This document shows, one piece after another, positions 24,501-35,200 of a stretch of DNA of 64,000 bases. The translations under genes and the position numbers were made by a program. The notes beneath the pieces are model-generated. The model saw only the letters and a list, made by a program, of their open reading frames with translations. It was not told where the DNA came from and did no database searches. The DNA is from Thermoanaerobaculum sp. Its GTDB lineage: Bacteria > Acidobacteriota > Thermoanaerobaculia > Multivoradales > UBA5704. How positions within the stretch are numbered: position 1 is the stretch's first letter; every line of letters starts with the position of its first letter. The stretch is taken from assembly GCA_021154885.1 (NCBI GenBank), contig JAJKHS010000108.1, forward strand, positions 1 through 64,000, written 5' to 3'.

Positions 24501-27500
24501 GAGGATCGCCGGCTCCAGGGTCTCCGTGTCATGCGTGTAGGTCACGTCGAACCGGAGCGTGCCTTCGAGCAGGCCGAAAAAGAAGTCCGTGGCCTCGCCG
24601 CCGTAGACCTGCGCCATGCGGGCGCGGGCGACCTGGACGTCCGGAGCGCTGGCCACCGTGAGCTCGCTCTCGATGGCGGCGAAGCCGGCGCGCAGGCTGC
24701 GGGCGAGATCGTGGATCTGCCGCTCCTCCGGCACGGACTTGCCGCTCACGTCGTCGTTCCAGACGAGGTACAGGGCTTGTACCGGCTGCAGCGAGGCGGC
24801 GCGGAACGATTCCACCAGGTCGAGGAGCTTTTCGATCGGCGGCGCCGGCGGCGCCGGTGCGGCGAACGGATTGAAGCCCGTACGATGGATCAGAAGGAGG
24901 AGCTCCTTGACGCTCAGGCGCAGCTTGCGTGCCAGCCAGCCCCGCCGGAAGATCTCGCTGACGTTGTCCAGCGTCAGCAAGGCATCCTTCAAACTTCGAT
25001 CCGCAACGATCAGAGAGAGCTCCTCGCCCGTCAAACCGCAGGCTGCCCGCAGAGCCTCGGCATGGTCGAGGAGCTTCGCATTGGGATCCTTCAGGAAGTT
25101 GCCGTAGCCGTCGTCCGCGAACACCGCGTCCAGCCGGAGCAGCGCCGGGCTCAGGAAAACCTTGCGATAGAGGGCGTCGGGACCGTAGGTCCCGAGAGGC
25201 GACCAGCAGGCAAGGAGCGCCTGCAGGTCGTCGTCCGGCGTCAGCCCGAGGCGGTCGATCAGGCGGAAGACGATGCCGAGGCGCGGCAGCAGGGTCAGGA
25301 AGGCGTCGTCCAGTTTCTGGAGGTCCGTGGCGTCGCCGGCCGGAGCCAGCGCCGTGATCAACTGATCGGTCTGGTCGATCGTCAAGCCGAGCTTTTTCCA
25401 CAGGCGGAGGAAACGCAGCAGGCGGACGAAGTCGATGGGAAGGAGGAAATTGGCGCTGGTGTCCGGGTTGGAGTAGCGGAGCTCGAGAAAGTCAATGGAG
25501 CAGAGATCCGTGCTGTGGGCGGGATCGGGATTGGCGACGACGATCAAGCCCATGATACGGGCGTAGTTCGTGTCGTCCTTCACCCACTTCGGCACGTCCT
25601 TGTCCTTGCCGTACTGAGCGAGATCCAGGCCCGCGGGCAGGAGGTCTTTGAAAGCCTGATCCGAGATCTTGCCGTCCTTGAGCGCCTTGAGGGTCGCAAA
25701 CGGCACGTGAAGGCGCTCGAGGCGGGGGATCAGCCAACCGTTCGGGTTGATGAACCGCGTCTGGAGCAGCGCGAAGGCCTCCTCATACGTGATCCCCACC
25801 CGGCGGCTGAAGGCCTTGACTTTCGCGAGCTCTTTCATCGCCGCATCGTCGAACGTGCCCGCTGGAAATCCGTACATTTGCAGCAAGGTCAGAGAGTGCT
25901 CGGTCAGCAGCCGGCACTCGGCGCGCGAGAGTTGGAGCTCCTCCATCAGGATGTCGCGCCAGTCGTAGCTGGAGTCGCCATCCAGTTTGACTGTACCGCC
26001 AAGGATCTCGTCCTTGCGCAGCGCCTCCATCGCGTCCTGGAGCGGGACCTCCAGTTTGTCGAAGTAGCGGCGCAGGGCCTCCAGCGGCTGGTGGAATGGC
26101 AACGGCGGCGGGAAGGGCGTGGCCTTCAGCCTGGCATAGGCCGCGTCTTCGACGAACTGCGGACTGGCCAGCAGCTCTTCCGGAGCCGCGCGGTCGCCGG
26201 TGTCGTGCCCAGGATAATCTTTGAGGGAATCGTGAGCGACGAAGTACTCCAGCGTCTCGTTGACCAGATCGATATAAGGCAGCGGCGTGTTGGTGTTCTC
26301 GCACGTCAAGGGCAGGTGCTGGATGTCCGGGCGGCGATCCAGCAGCACGCTCTGGGGATTCTCTTTCCCGTCCCACACCTCCTTGGGACGATCGATGAAG
26401 AGGAGCAGGTCTACCAGGTAGGCGGCGGGGCTGAGAATCGACCGGCAGTGCTCGCAGGCGCAGAAGTCCAGGGAGCCGAAAAGCTTTTCGAGCGTGGGAT
26501 AGGCAATGACGTCGGGAGCCGCCGTCAAGGTCGGAGGTGGGGCCGGGAGCACCACCGCCGAGCCCTGGCTCACGCCGAGCCCGGGCGCGTTGCGGGAGAG
26601 GAGATAGCTGGAGGCGACGTTCAGCGCCGTATTGTAGACCTGCTTCGCCTTGGCATAGATCAGACGGGCGGTCTGCTCCTCCTCCGGGTGATCTTTGACG
26701 TATAGCCTGACGAGCTCCTCCTCCTCGTAACGGACGACCTTATAGGCGGAGTCCAGATCGCTGTTGAGCAGACTGACCATCGCCTGGTCGTTCGGCGTGA
26801 TCTGGTAGACTCGTTCCAGTCGTTTGACCTGCTCCACCACCTTGGGGTCGGGCGTCAGCGTAGTGCCGGCGAGGAACTGCTCGACCGGCTGGGTGCCGAT
26901 CTCGAAGTGTCCCTGCTGGGTCAGGAACGTGACGACTTGATCCTTGACCTCCGAGGGCACCTTGATCTCGCCGCTTCTGATTCTCTCGGCGATCACGGCG
27001 GTGGAAAAGCTGAAGCGCACCTGCGCGGCCAGCAGCTCGGCGTACCTGGTGCGCTTTTCGTCTAACTTGGCCCCGGGGATCTGCACGGGGATCGGGGCCG
27101 TGGCCAGGAGCGGTTTCCATTTTTCGGCGCTGTGATAGCCACCTTTGACGAGGTCCAGCGGAGACGAGACCGTGGCGCGCAGGCTGCTCATCAACGGCGC
27201 ATTGTTGAGGGTCAGGTAGGCCAGTTGGCCATCGAGTTGGAGGCGCTTGGCGACGGCGGGGCCGAAACCTCCGCCCGCCGGCGCCGGCGGTTTCTCTACC
27301 TCTTGCCAAAAGGTTGGCAGGTCGCCGCGATAGAGGGTGTAGAGCTCCGCGAAACGCGAACGCTGGGTCTCTTCGCTCAGCGTGAGTGCGAGCATGTCTG
27401 CCATGGAGGAGGTTCCGGCGATCGCCTGGGCCTTGAGGAGGTGATCAGCACAGAGGATTCGAAAGATGCCCTTGGCGCGCTGGATCCTATCACCATCTTT

Positions 27501-28415
27501 CAAGCTTTGCGGGATCACGCCCTGATCGATGGCCTGTTGCCACACTCTGCCCACCGTCTCGATGTCGGTCAGATAGAGCGTTTCATTGGCGGGCAGCCCG
27601 GCGCGAAAGAGGGCATAGAAGAACGCCGGGTCGAGGTACCCGTTGGGGTCATGGACGTGGACATCGCTGTAGAGCTGATCGGCGAGGGCAGCCATGGCCA
27701 CGGCGCGGGCGTCCCAAGCGCACTTGTTGGCCAGGTAGGTGACGTCCTGCTGAGCCTCGGTCTCCTGGAGGTCTTTGAGGCTACCGCTGAAGTACGACTT
27801 GAGCATGGCGGTCAGCGTCTCGTGCTCGCTGGGCAGCGCCGTGGACTGGGCGGGCAGCCTGACGTTCAACGTCTCGTGCAGGGTCGCGTTGTAGCGGGCC
27901 TCTGAGACGGCCAGGGGTTTTTCCGAAATCGCCTTGAGGAAGACGCGCGCCTGCAGGTCCGGCTGTGTCTTTTGAGCGGAGGGAGCGGTCCAAGTAAAAT
28001 TGACCGTGTAGTTGCCGCGCTCATCGGTTGTCGTAGTCTTCAGCGAGACGTCCGCATTAAGCCCGGCGTTCCTGTCCACGATCTGAACGAGCAACTCGCC
28101 GACCCCGGCCCGATCCGGGCTGGTGACCGAGCCCTCCACGGTGTAGGTGCCGGGAATCGCGGCAACTGGCGGGCCGGCGCTCGCCACCCTCTCGTTGATG
28201 GCACGCGCCGTGGCCTCGTCGACGACGCCGGTGACCTGGAGCCCGGCGCTTTGCTGAAACTCTCGCACCGCCTCCTCAGTTCCCCGCCCGAAGACGCCTG
28301 GAAGAGTCTCGGCCTCAGGGATACTGCGGAACCCCAGGAGACCCAACTCGTGATGCAGGAGGCGAACGTCGTCGCCGTTGAGGTTAGTTTTCAGGACTCG
28401 GCCTTGTAGGTTCAT
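21600..28415 (-). CDS. Tc toxin subunit A, N-terminal half with peptidoglycan-binding domain (TcaA/TcdA-like)
   Basis: 2271 aa. Residues about 8-75 resemble a PG_binding_1 domain (LLHHELGLLGFRSIPEAET... GVFGRGTEEAVREFQQSAGL). A beta-sandwich-like stretch follows (YTVEGSVTSPDRAGVGELLV). The Tc/VRP1 signature FGSLDFCACEHCRSILSP then AAYLVDLLLF is near 640-670, and the neuraminidase-like/ABC-toxin signature QWEWMKRYRVWEANRKVFLW is near 1830-1855. In known Tc toxins this half forms the shell and receptor-binding surface. It lacks the TcB-binding end, which the next gene supplies. It lies 79 nt after the TcB-TcC gene. The peptidoglycan-binding start is unusual and may anchor the particle to a cell wall. 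Confidence 0.93.
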   Translation of the reverse strand: MNLQGRVLKTNLNGDDVRLLHHELGLLGFRSIPEAETLPGVFGRGTEEAVREFQQSAGLQVTGVVDEATARAINERVASAGPPVAAIPGTYTVEGSVTSPDRAGVGELLVQIVDRNAGLNADVSLKTTTTDERGNYTVNFTWTAPSAQKTQPDLQARVFLKAISEKPLAVSEARYNATLHETLNVRLPAQSTALPSEHETLTAMLKSYFSGSLKDLQETEAQQDVTYLANKCAWDARAVAMAALADQLYSDVHVHDPNGYLDPAFFYALFRAGLPANETLYLTDIETVGRVWQQAIDQGVIPQSLKDGDRIQRAKGIFRILCADHLLKAQAIAGTSSMADMLALTLSEETQRSRFAELYTLYRGDLPTFWQEVEKPPAPAGGGFGPAVAKRLQLDGQLAYLTLNNAPLMSSLRATVSSPLDLVKGGYHSAEKWKPLLATAPIPVQIPGAKLDEKRTRYAELLAAQVRFSFSTAVIAERIRSGEIKVPSEVKDQVVTFLTQQGHFEIGTQPVEQFLAGTTLTPDPKVVEQVKRLERVYQITPNDQAMVSLLNSDLDSAYKVVRYEEEELVRLYVKDHPEEEQTARLIYAKAKQVYNTALNVASSYLLSRNAPGLGVSQGSAVVLPAPPPTLTAAPDVIAYPTLEKLFGSLDFCACEHCRSILSPAAYLVDLLLFIDRPKEVWDGKENPQSVLLDRRPDIQHLPLTCENTNTPLPYIDLVNETLEYFVAHDSLKDYPGHDTGDRAAPEELLASPQFVEDAAYARLKATPFPPPLPFHQPLEALRRYFDKLEVPLQDAMEALRKDEILGGTVKLDGDSSYDWRDILMEELQLSRAECRLLTEHSLTLLQMYGFPAGTFDDAAMKELAKVKAFSRRVGITYEEAFALLQTRFINPNGWLIPRLERLHVPFATLKALKDGKISDQAFKDLLPAGLDLAQYGKDKDVPKWVKDDTNYARIMGLIVVANPDPAHSTDLCSIDFLELRYSNPDTSANFLLPIDFVRLLRFLRLWKKLGLTIDQTDQLITALAPAGDATDLQKLDDAFLTLLPRLGIVFRLIDRLGLTPDDDLQALLACWSPLGTYGPDALYRKVFLSPALLRLDAVFADDGYGNFLKDPNAKLLDHAEALRAACGLTGEELSLIVADRSLKDALLTLDNVSEIFRRGWLARKLRLSVKELLLLIHRTGFNPFAAPAPPAPPIEKLLDLVESFRAASLQPVQALYLVWNDDVSGKSVPEERQIHDLARSLRAGFAAIESELTVASAPDVQVARARMAQVYGGEATDFFFGLLEGTLRFDVTYTHDTETLEPAILEAAPGRIAYDSFRKRLSCSGILSDATRGALKDAAKTKPDFGTAVESLYTAGQNAMTPFFARYPDLQPLYSDYAASTKEPEKKREALLNALLVKLKAGRKRQQALAIVSTAMRIDPAFAQALLTDGNVLHAQADATRPALDDLLALETPGPMGISFFQSLNGYLEAPVNGLYHLQIEQEGTKDAKLRLGGQDVTLDKNGNVWSTHQPVELTAGILYSILITAEGVTKPPAVRWRTEGRGWESIPESQLYYFALVDQLRSTTIRFLKASSLATALKMTANEIVHFAARDEYKIGNPKQGWLNALPVSGGADTATATALRDVLTALLDFARLKAELSPDDERLLAVLRNPAAVLNGSNLLLSLTGWEDQSLTDLLPRLGLTRADLSRIGKFRRAHDAYAVTRKLGISASALLSSATNEPSPDTVRDLQSALRARYDESGWLAVIRPINDELRGLQRNALVACVLRKLAESTATRDVDTPDKLFEYFLMDVQMEPCMQTSRIRHALSSVQLFIERCLMNLELRVSPATIIGKQWEWMKRYRVWEANRKVFLWPENWLEPELRDDQSPFFKEAMSELLQSDITEDSAATALLNYLSKLEEVAKLEPCGFHFVENEPGTADDVAHVVARTAGAHRKYYYRRREGISWSPWEQIRLDIEDNPVLPVVWNNRLLLFWLKILKQGPPTMQKPGTAGAPLTSLKTSDLGVPITLVQAVLCWSEYYNGKWQPAKTSDVERPTELGKFFTPADLFAFDRSKLFLTSAEDGGALRIQIDGSGASQFVLYNTHSLPVRWEDLPPPAHGSTPPERLRSLESNKGTFSVLYGTVDAVEHVFWDERPLFNSAIPERTVEAGNPLQNVWDAPFFFEDSRHVFYVTTTEQSASELPGFGFSVQSAKGTLTGPPPLVMPDPAPVKDRQGSFPRGLSPGLVDRSPVERFVSEDAYIRTGLATTASVRYGGLKIGPAGVLPNRRLPRP

Positions 28416-28494
28416 CGCTTGCTCTTTACCTTTATGCTAGTGGAACTCTACCGGGGGTCGTCTTCGGAATCGGTTGCCTGTTTGGCGCACCTCC

Positions 28495-29280
28495 TTAAGG
28501 TGTCGCTGACTTGGCTTGTTGTTCGACAAGCTTGAACAGATGTTCGCCTATGCTATGCATGAGAACGACACGCTCCACTCGCGCCGGACTGAAATATTGG
28601 ACCTGGTGGGTTTCCGACCATCCTACGAGCTGCGGTAGCGTAAGCTTGCTCAAATCGACTCCCTCTTTCGTCAGCTTGCGCAGGACCAAATTGACGGTAC
28701 CAACCCCTTGCTGGTGCGCAAGCCGAGCAAGGTCGTGAAGTGCTGGAGCCGCCCCAAGAGTCGGATATTTGTCCGTAAATCGCTGCTCATAGAAATTCAT
28801 TAGCTTGATTCCGGCTTTCACGCCAAGCCCAAGAAATTGCGGACTTAGAAGCTTGTCATGGTCGGAGAGATCTTTCTTTGTGGCGGAAGCGTTCATGTGG
28901 ATATAGCCGCGCTCTTCCTTAGAAATTTGAAACAACCCGACTTCATCACGTTTTTCGTGAAGATGGTGCGTTTCTGGGTTGCCGGACGACTCCTTTGCAA
29001 TAAAGCCAAGGAGAAACGGAACTGGGATATTCCCTCGCTCTGGCTCTTTGGTGATCAATTCAGCCAAGCGAGTCCACTTGGCCAGATTCGTGGGGTCGTT
29101 CTCGCCACCGACCGCAATCTTGAAATCGCGTTCAAGGATTGAACGTCTCTCTGCGCGATCCTTATCCAGCAGCGCTTGTGCTTTCGTTTTGTGAAGCTCC
29201 TTCCTCTGGTCGGGCGCCTTGGCTTCTCTAGATGATTCCTTTGGCTGACTGGCTTGTTTCTTGTCGTGGCCCTCCTCACT
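28495..29280 (-). other. Hypervariable cargo segment of the TcC part: predicted lysozyme-fold (SLT) toxin domain
   Basis: The segment encodes a charged linker (SEEGHDKKQASQPKESSREA and onward) and then a domain with lytic transglycosylase landmarks. These are a candidate catalytic glutamate, about residue 2387, in FIAKESSGNP, GLFQIS about 18 residues later, and a helix with LARLAHQQGVGTVNLVL where SLT proteins carry their Ala/Tyr/Gly motif. GC by eye drops to about 42-52% per 60-base line against about 65% in the rest of the gene. No separate immunity gene is evident between this end and the next gene. Enzyme activity is inferred from motifs only. Confidence 0.7.
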
Positions 29281-32200
29281 CTGTCTTCCCGTGCGATCCA
29301 AGTGGCGTGCTGGATTATCTCGCACATAACTATAAAGGTTCATTCCGTCCACTAGCCCCGATGGATCGCAACTTACCCATCGTCCTAACCAACACGCGTA
29401 GTACCGCGCCCCGTGGTAGTACAGATCGCTCTCTTCATCCCGCTCCTTGCCGGTATAGCGATACCGTTTCGGCGTCTCGGTGGTGTTGCGCACGGCCTGG
29501 TAGGCGGTGGAGCCATACGGGAAATATTCCTCGTAGGAAATGATGTCGGCCTTGTCGTCGAGCTCCAGCGTGGCGGAGCCCAGATGGTTGGTGTACTGAT
29601 ACCGGACGAGTTGGACGGGCGCGGGATCGGTGCCGGCCGTACGCGTCTCGATCAGTGCGACGCGATCTGGGCCCGCGGAGACGTGCAGGGCCTCGCGCTC
29701 GAGCGTGATCGTCGTTCCATCCGCGGCGAAGTCGCGGTGGATCTCGATCGCGCCCAGATAGAGCCGCTCCGTGCGGCGGGTACCGGTTGAGCTGTCGGTG
29801 ACCTTGCGTTGCCGCTGCCCCCCGGCGTCGTAGACGTAAAAGGTCGTATCCGGCGTGCCGGCGGTCACCTGTCGCGCCGTCGAGCGGAGGCGGTCCTGCT
29901 CGTCCCAGACGAGCTTCGACAGGTGGGGCATGCGCGTCATGTTGCCATGAGCATCGTGCTCGTACTTGCCAGTGTAGGGGCCGTCGTCCGGATCGCCGGG
30001 CAGGCTCGTGGCCGAGAGACGGTTGCAGGTCTCCGCGGCGGTGATCTGCGATTTTTCGGTGTAGGCGTAGCGCCGGCTCCACGAACCCGAGCTGACCTCG
30101 TGCAGCATCTTGAGCAGGTTGCCGACGGAGTCGTACGTATAGGTTTCCTTGTACGTCCCCACCGCCTGGCCGTCGCCGGGATGGTGAATGCCGGCGCGGA
30201 AGGAGTCGTCGTGGGTGACCTGCTGGGGAGGGTTCAGGCCGGTTCCGCTTTTCCCGAGATGCTCGCGGCCGCTCGCGCGGGTCAGGCGGTAGAGCGGGTC
30301 GTAGGTGTAGTCGGTGGACGGCTCGACGCGTTGATTCTGGAAAAAGATGACGTTCTGGATGTCCGCGGTGTCCCGGATTCGCGTGACGTTGCCCGTTGGA
30401 TCGTAGGTGTAGGCAAGGTCCTGCACGACGCGCTGATTCGCCGGGAAGGAGGTAGGGCGCGACGTGGTCAAATGAGTGAGGCGGAAGGTCTGCGGATCGT
30501 AATCATAGGTGGTGACGGTGCCGTTGCCGAGCGCGAAGAGGATGCGCTGGCCGCGGGCGTTGTAGCCGATGTCGGTGACCGCGTGATGATCGGCGGTTTT
30601 GGGATCGAGCAGCGCGGTGGGAGCGCTCGCTCGCCGGAGCCAGACGTCCACCCGCTCGAGCAGGTTGGCCTCGTTGTACGACGGGCGCAGGACGCTCGGT
30701 TGCATGCCGGAGCGGTACGGCGTCACCACCTGGATGGGACGGTTGAGGGCGTCGTAGACGGTGGTCACGGTATAGCGGTCGGCGGCGATCAGCAGCGGTG
30801 CCGCGGCGGTATCGAGCGCGGTGGCATCGGTCAGCGCGGCGAGGACGGACCAGTCGATCGACCGGCGATACTCGACGGCGAATTGCCGTACGCTCTCCAG
30901 GAGGTTGCCTTTGAAATCGTAGCGCTCGTCGCTGGCGACTCCGGCGCCGTCGTAGCGCCGGAACAGTCGTCCGCAAAGGTTGCGAGCGGCCAGCCCTTCG
31001 CCGTAGACGGAGCGCTCCAGGAGGATCTCCGCGGCGCCGCCGGTGCTGACGTAGCGGTGTGTGGGGCGCTGCATCTTGTCATAGAGGATGCGGAAGGCGT
31101 GATCCCTGGCGTCCCAGGTGCGGATGGGATGGCCGGCGACGTTGGCCAGGCTGCGCCGCGCGCCGTTGTCCATGCCGTTGTGATAGATCGCGTTTCCCGC
31201 GTAGTCGTAGCCCGCGACGTAGCGGAAGCCTCCGGCGCCGAGGGGCTCGCGCAGGCAGTGCTCGACGACGCGGCGGCCCTGAGCGTCGAAAACCGCCAGC
31301 GGCTTGCCTTCGGCATCGAAGGCGGTGCGGGTGGCATGACGTTCGGTCCCGCCGTTGTGCGCCACCGCCAGACAGGTGCGGCCCAGGGCGTCGAAATGGA
31401 TCTTGCTCGGGGTGCCGGCGTGGTCGGCGGCTTTGGTCGCGGCGTCCTTCTCGGCGGCGCGCTCCTCCGGAGTGGCTCCCAGGGTCCCGCCGATCCGCCG
31501 GTCGTACCAGGAGGTGAAGGCGCTCGGGGCCTCGCCGAGGAACCTGCGGAAGAAACCTTGTACATGTTCGTCGAGGCGCGGGTCTGAGACCAGGACCGTT
31601 GGGTGTTGAGGATCGGGGAACTGGACCGTGTCATTGACGTCCCAGGTCTCCTGCCGCCAGGTATCGAAGACGACCTTCTCCCAGGTGTCGTTCGGATGCA
31701 GCGTGGCAACGACCCGCTCGGCAGGGTCATAGAAGAGGACGGAGCTGACGCCGGCCTGGCGCGCGAATTCGAAGCGGTGGGTGGCGGAGAAGAAAGGTTC
31801 ATATTTGCGGACGGGTTTTCCCTTGTTGTTGAAGAGGGTCCAGCCGGAGCCGACCCAGCGCGGGGAGACGTCGGGGCCCCCGCTTTCGACCGGCCCCTGC
31901 TCCGCCTGGGCCTTGCGCTGGATCTCGCGCCCGTGCCCGTCCGAGTAGACGAAGGCGTGCTGGTAGCGCGTGGCCTCGCCAGGAGCGAGGTCGGAGACGT
32001 GCGTCTCGCGGGTGAGCGTGTAGACGACCGGCGGGTCGGGCTGCGCCGTGTCGCGCGTGCGATGGTAGGCGAAAAGGTCGTAGAGCAGCCGCGCCGACGC
32101 GTTGCCGAGGATCTCGTCCGGTTTGCTCAGCGGGCCGGCCAGGTGCGCGAGGATTAAGGTCGCATCGAGGTCCGGCTCGAAACCGGTCAGCGAGTCGCCC

Positions 32201-35200
32201 AGGGTCTCCGTTTTGTCCAGGACGGCGTTGCCGGCGACGAGGCCGAGGGCATCGAAGGCAGCCGCCGAATGGTTGCCGTTCGGCTCGGTGATCCGGGACG
32301 GCTGGAGGACGCGGTAATCGTTGACGACGGCCGTGACATTGCCGGCGGGATCGGTGGTGCCGGCGACCAGCAGGTCGTACAGATCTTGAGTCACGCGGGT
32401 GACGCCGCCAAAGGGATCGACGAAGCGGCGGGGCTGATAGAAATGATTTCGCGCCTCATCGTTTTCTACCGCCGGTGTGTCGGCGTCGCCGGGCGAGTAG
32501 AAGACGCGGCCGGAGGGCATCCACCAGTCGGTTCCGCCCGGGAGCTGCGCATAGCCACCTTCGGTCAGCGTGGCATCCGGGAAGCGCGTGTCGAAGACGC
32601 GTTGGATCAATCCCGGAGTGAGCGCCAAGCGATAGGAGTCGCCAGGCAGCGCCAGCGGCTGCAATTGACCGGGCGGGAGTAGAGCCGTGAGGTCGTCGCT
32701 GCGATACACCGTGCGGGTGTGCTCGACGATGCGCCGCGTCAAGACGCTGGGCAGCGCGCCGGCGCCATCGACGTCCGAGCCTGGGACCTCCTCGTAGGGG
32801 ATGACGTTCGCGCCGTCCCAGATCTTCGGCCAGTCGTCCAGCTCGGCGAAGCGGAAAAGGTTGGTGATTCCGGAACGGTTCGCCGCCGGCTGGATGCCGG
32901 TCAGCTCGGCGGTGATCGTTTCCGCGGGCAGCGGCGTCCGGTGTACGTCCGGGAAGCGGCTGGGATCGGTCAGGGTATCTGCCGTGAAATGATTTTCCGT
33001 TGCTGCGACGTGCAGCCGTCCTTGATCGTAGGCGAGCATGGCATGGAACGCGGTGGAGAGCTCCGGTTCCGGATCAGGGTACCCGGATCGGCGTGGATAC
33101 CCGATCGAGACGCTACGCTCGACGTTGCCGTAGAGATCCACCTTGAGCGTGACCTCGTGCGTGACCCGGGGGTCTGCGGGCTGGCGCTCGTAGTGGAAAG
33201 AAAGCTTTTCCCGCGGATGGGCGAAGAAGACCGCGTGCCGGTTCCCGGCCATGGCCTGCTCCCGGCGGACGGTGAAATTCTGCTCGGTGACGGCGTACGG
33301 ATGCTCGGCGTGCGCGGTGCCGTCCTGGGCAAAGACCTCGGTGCGCAGGGCCATGCCCTTGAGGGCGCGGTAGGCCTCGCGGACCTCGTCGGCCGTGAGG
33401 TCGTCGGACGGCAGCACGGTATCCGGGAGCAGCATGGCCTCGCGCTCCGCGGCGCGATCGTCTCCCCGCAGGGCCGGCTCGCTCCAGTATTCATGGGCAT
33501 ATTGCCGTGAGACCGTGCCGGCCTCGACGAACGCTCCGGTGTGGAACCAGGTGCGGGTGAGCAGGGGCGGCGTCCACGAGGCCGCGTCCCAATTGGTGGC
33601 TTCCGCCTCGGGGAAGGAGGTGTCGCCGCGCTGCTCCTCCGTGTCCCACTGCTCGATCATGCCGAAGCCGCGGAATTCGCGTTCGTAGCCATCGAAATAA
33701 CCGTGGTGATAGGCATAGCGGGTGGCGAAGCGGCTGCGCCCGATCCAGTCGTAGGTCTCGACCCGCTCGACGACGTGCACGGGGAACGGCAGCCGGGTGA
33801 TCCACGGTTTTCCCGCCGTCTTGTCGGCGAGATAGAAACGGGTGGACGGGGCGTAGCGCGTCCGGGTCTCGGCGCCCAGGTTGTTGCGCGAGCGCACCAA
33901 CAGATGGGGTTTCTCTCCGCCCATCAAATCCACGTAACGCAGTGGCGCCGCCGCCTGGGAGGGCAGGGGCGAGGACCAGACCAGGCAGGCCGTGCCGGTG
34001 CCGAGGAGGTCGGTCGCCTGCACCGCGCTCAGCGAGTCCGCGGTGGGGAATACGGCAAGCCGGTGCGGCTCGGCCCAGGAGTTACCGGAGCGGTTGAAGC
34101 AGACCTGGACGCCGTCCTCGCCGATGTACAGCAGGTCGGTGGTGCCGGAGCCGTCGACGTCGGCCAGGCGGATGCGGCGCGCATCGAAACGTTCTTCGTC
34201 GGCGAAGCGCGGCGCGCCGTCCATCGTCACTTTCGCTCCGAAGCGGCCGTAGCCAAGGTTCGGCCAATAGCAGACTTCGCCGTTGCGGATGCGAACGAGG
34301 TCGCTGAGCCCGTCGCCGGACAGATCGGCGAGGAAGATGGTCTGCGCTTCGTCGGCGAGCACCACCTTGGGCCCGCGCTCCTCGTCCCACGGCGGACGCA
34401 CCATGCCGGCGGCGCCGAAGCCCGCCTCGCCCAGCGACGGATAAAACGTGAACAATCCATCTTCGGTCAGGAGGACGTCGGCGTGGCCGTCGCCGGTCAG
34501 GTCGACGAATTTCAGGTTCGGCTCGGACCAGTCCAGGCGCGGCAGAGAGGCGAAGGCACGGAAGGGCTCCCAGCCGCCATCCGCAGTCCGCTCGAAAAAG
34601 CCGGGGACGGGTTCGCCCAGGGTCACCACGTCGAGTTGGCCGTCGCCCGCGAGGTCGAGAAGCTGCTGGCCGCCGCCGAGCTCGCTGCGCGAAGGGAGCG
34701 CGGCGACCGGCTCGAGCGGACCGAAGCGGGCGCGGGTGGCGCGGCTGCCATCGGGCAGGGTGACCTGGTTGAGCGGGCTGAGGTTGCGTTTGTAGCCCCA
34801 GCCCCCTCCGGCGTGGCCGAAGTCGGTGAGGATTCCCGAGAGCCCCTCGCCGTCGAGGTCCACCCACTGGAAACGCGAGCCGTCGAGGCCTTCCGGCAGG
34901 TTGGCGAGGCTCTCGGCATCCAGCGTGAGGACTTCGGGGCGGACCCGCGGCTGGCTGTACTCGAATTCCAGCGGCGGCAGCGATTGGCGGCGGTAGCCTG
35001 TGCCTGCGCGGCGATAGCCCGTCTGCGTCACCGAGCGCAGGAACGTATAGATCGGGTTTTTCGGATCGGCGGGGGTCTCCTCGTCGGAATAGAGCAGGTT
35101 GGTGGAACGGACGAGGCAGTTTTCCCCTACGCCCGGCTCGGCGAGGAAATGATGGAAGAACAGGACGCGCTCGCAGCGGCGATACGTCCGCACCTCGAAG

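Noticed and set aside
21849..26705. Plus-strand open frame of about 1600 codons opposite the TcA gene
   Set aside because: The minus strand carries a clear TcA protein; the plus frame has a biased composition and no recognisable domain.
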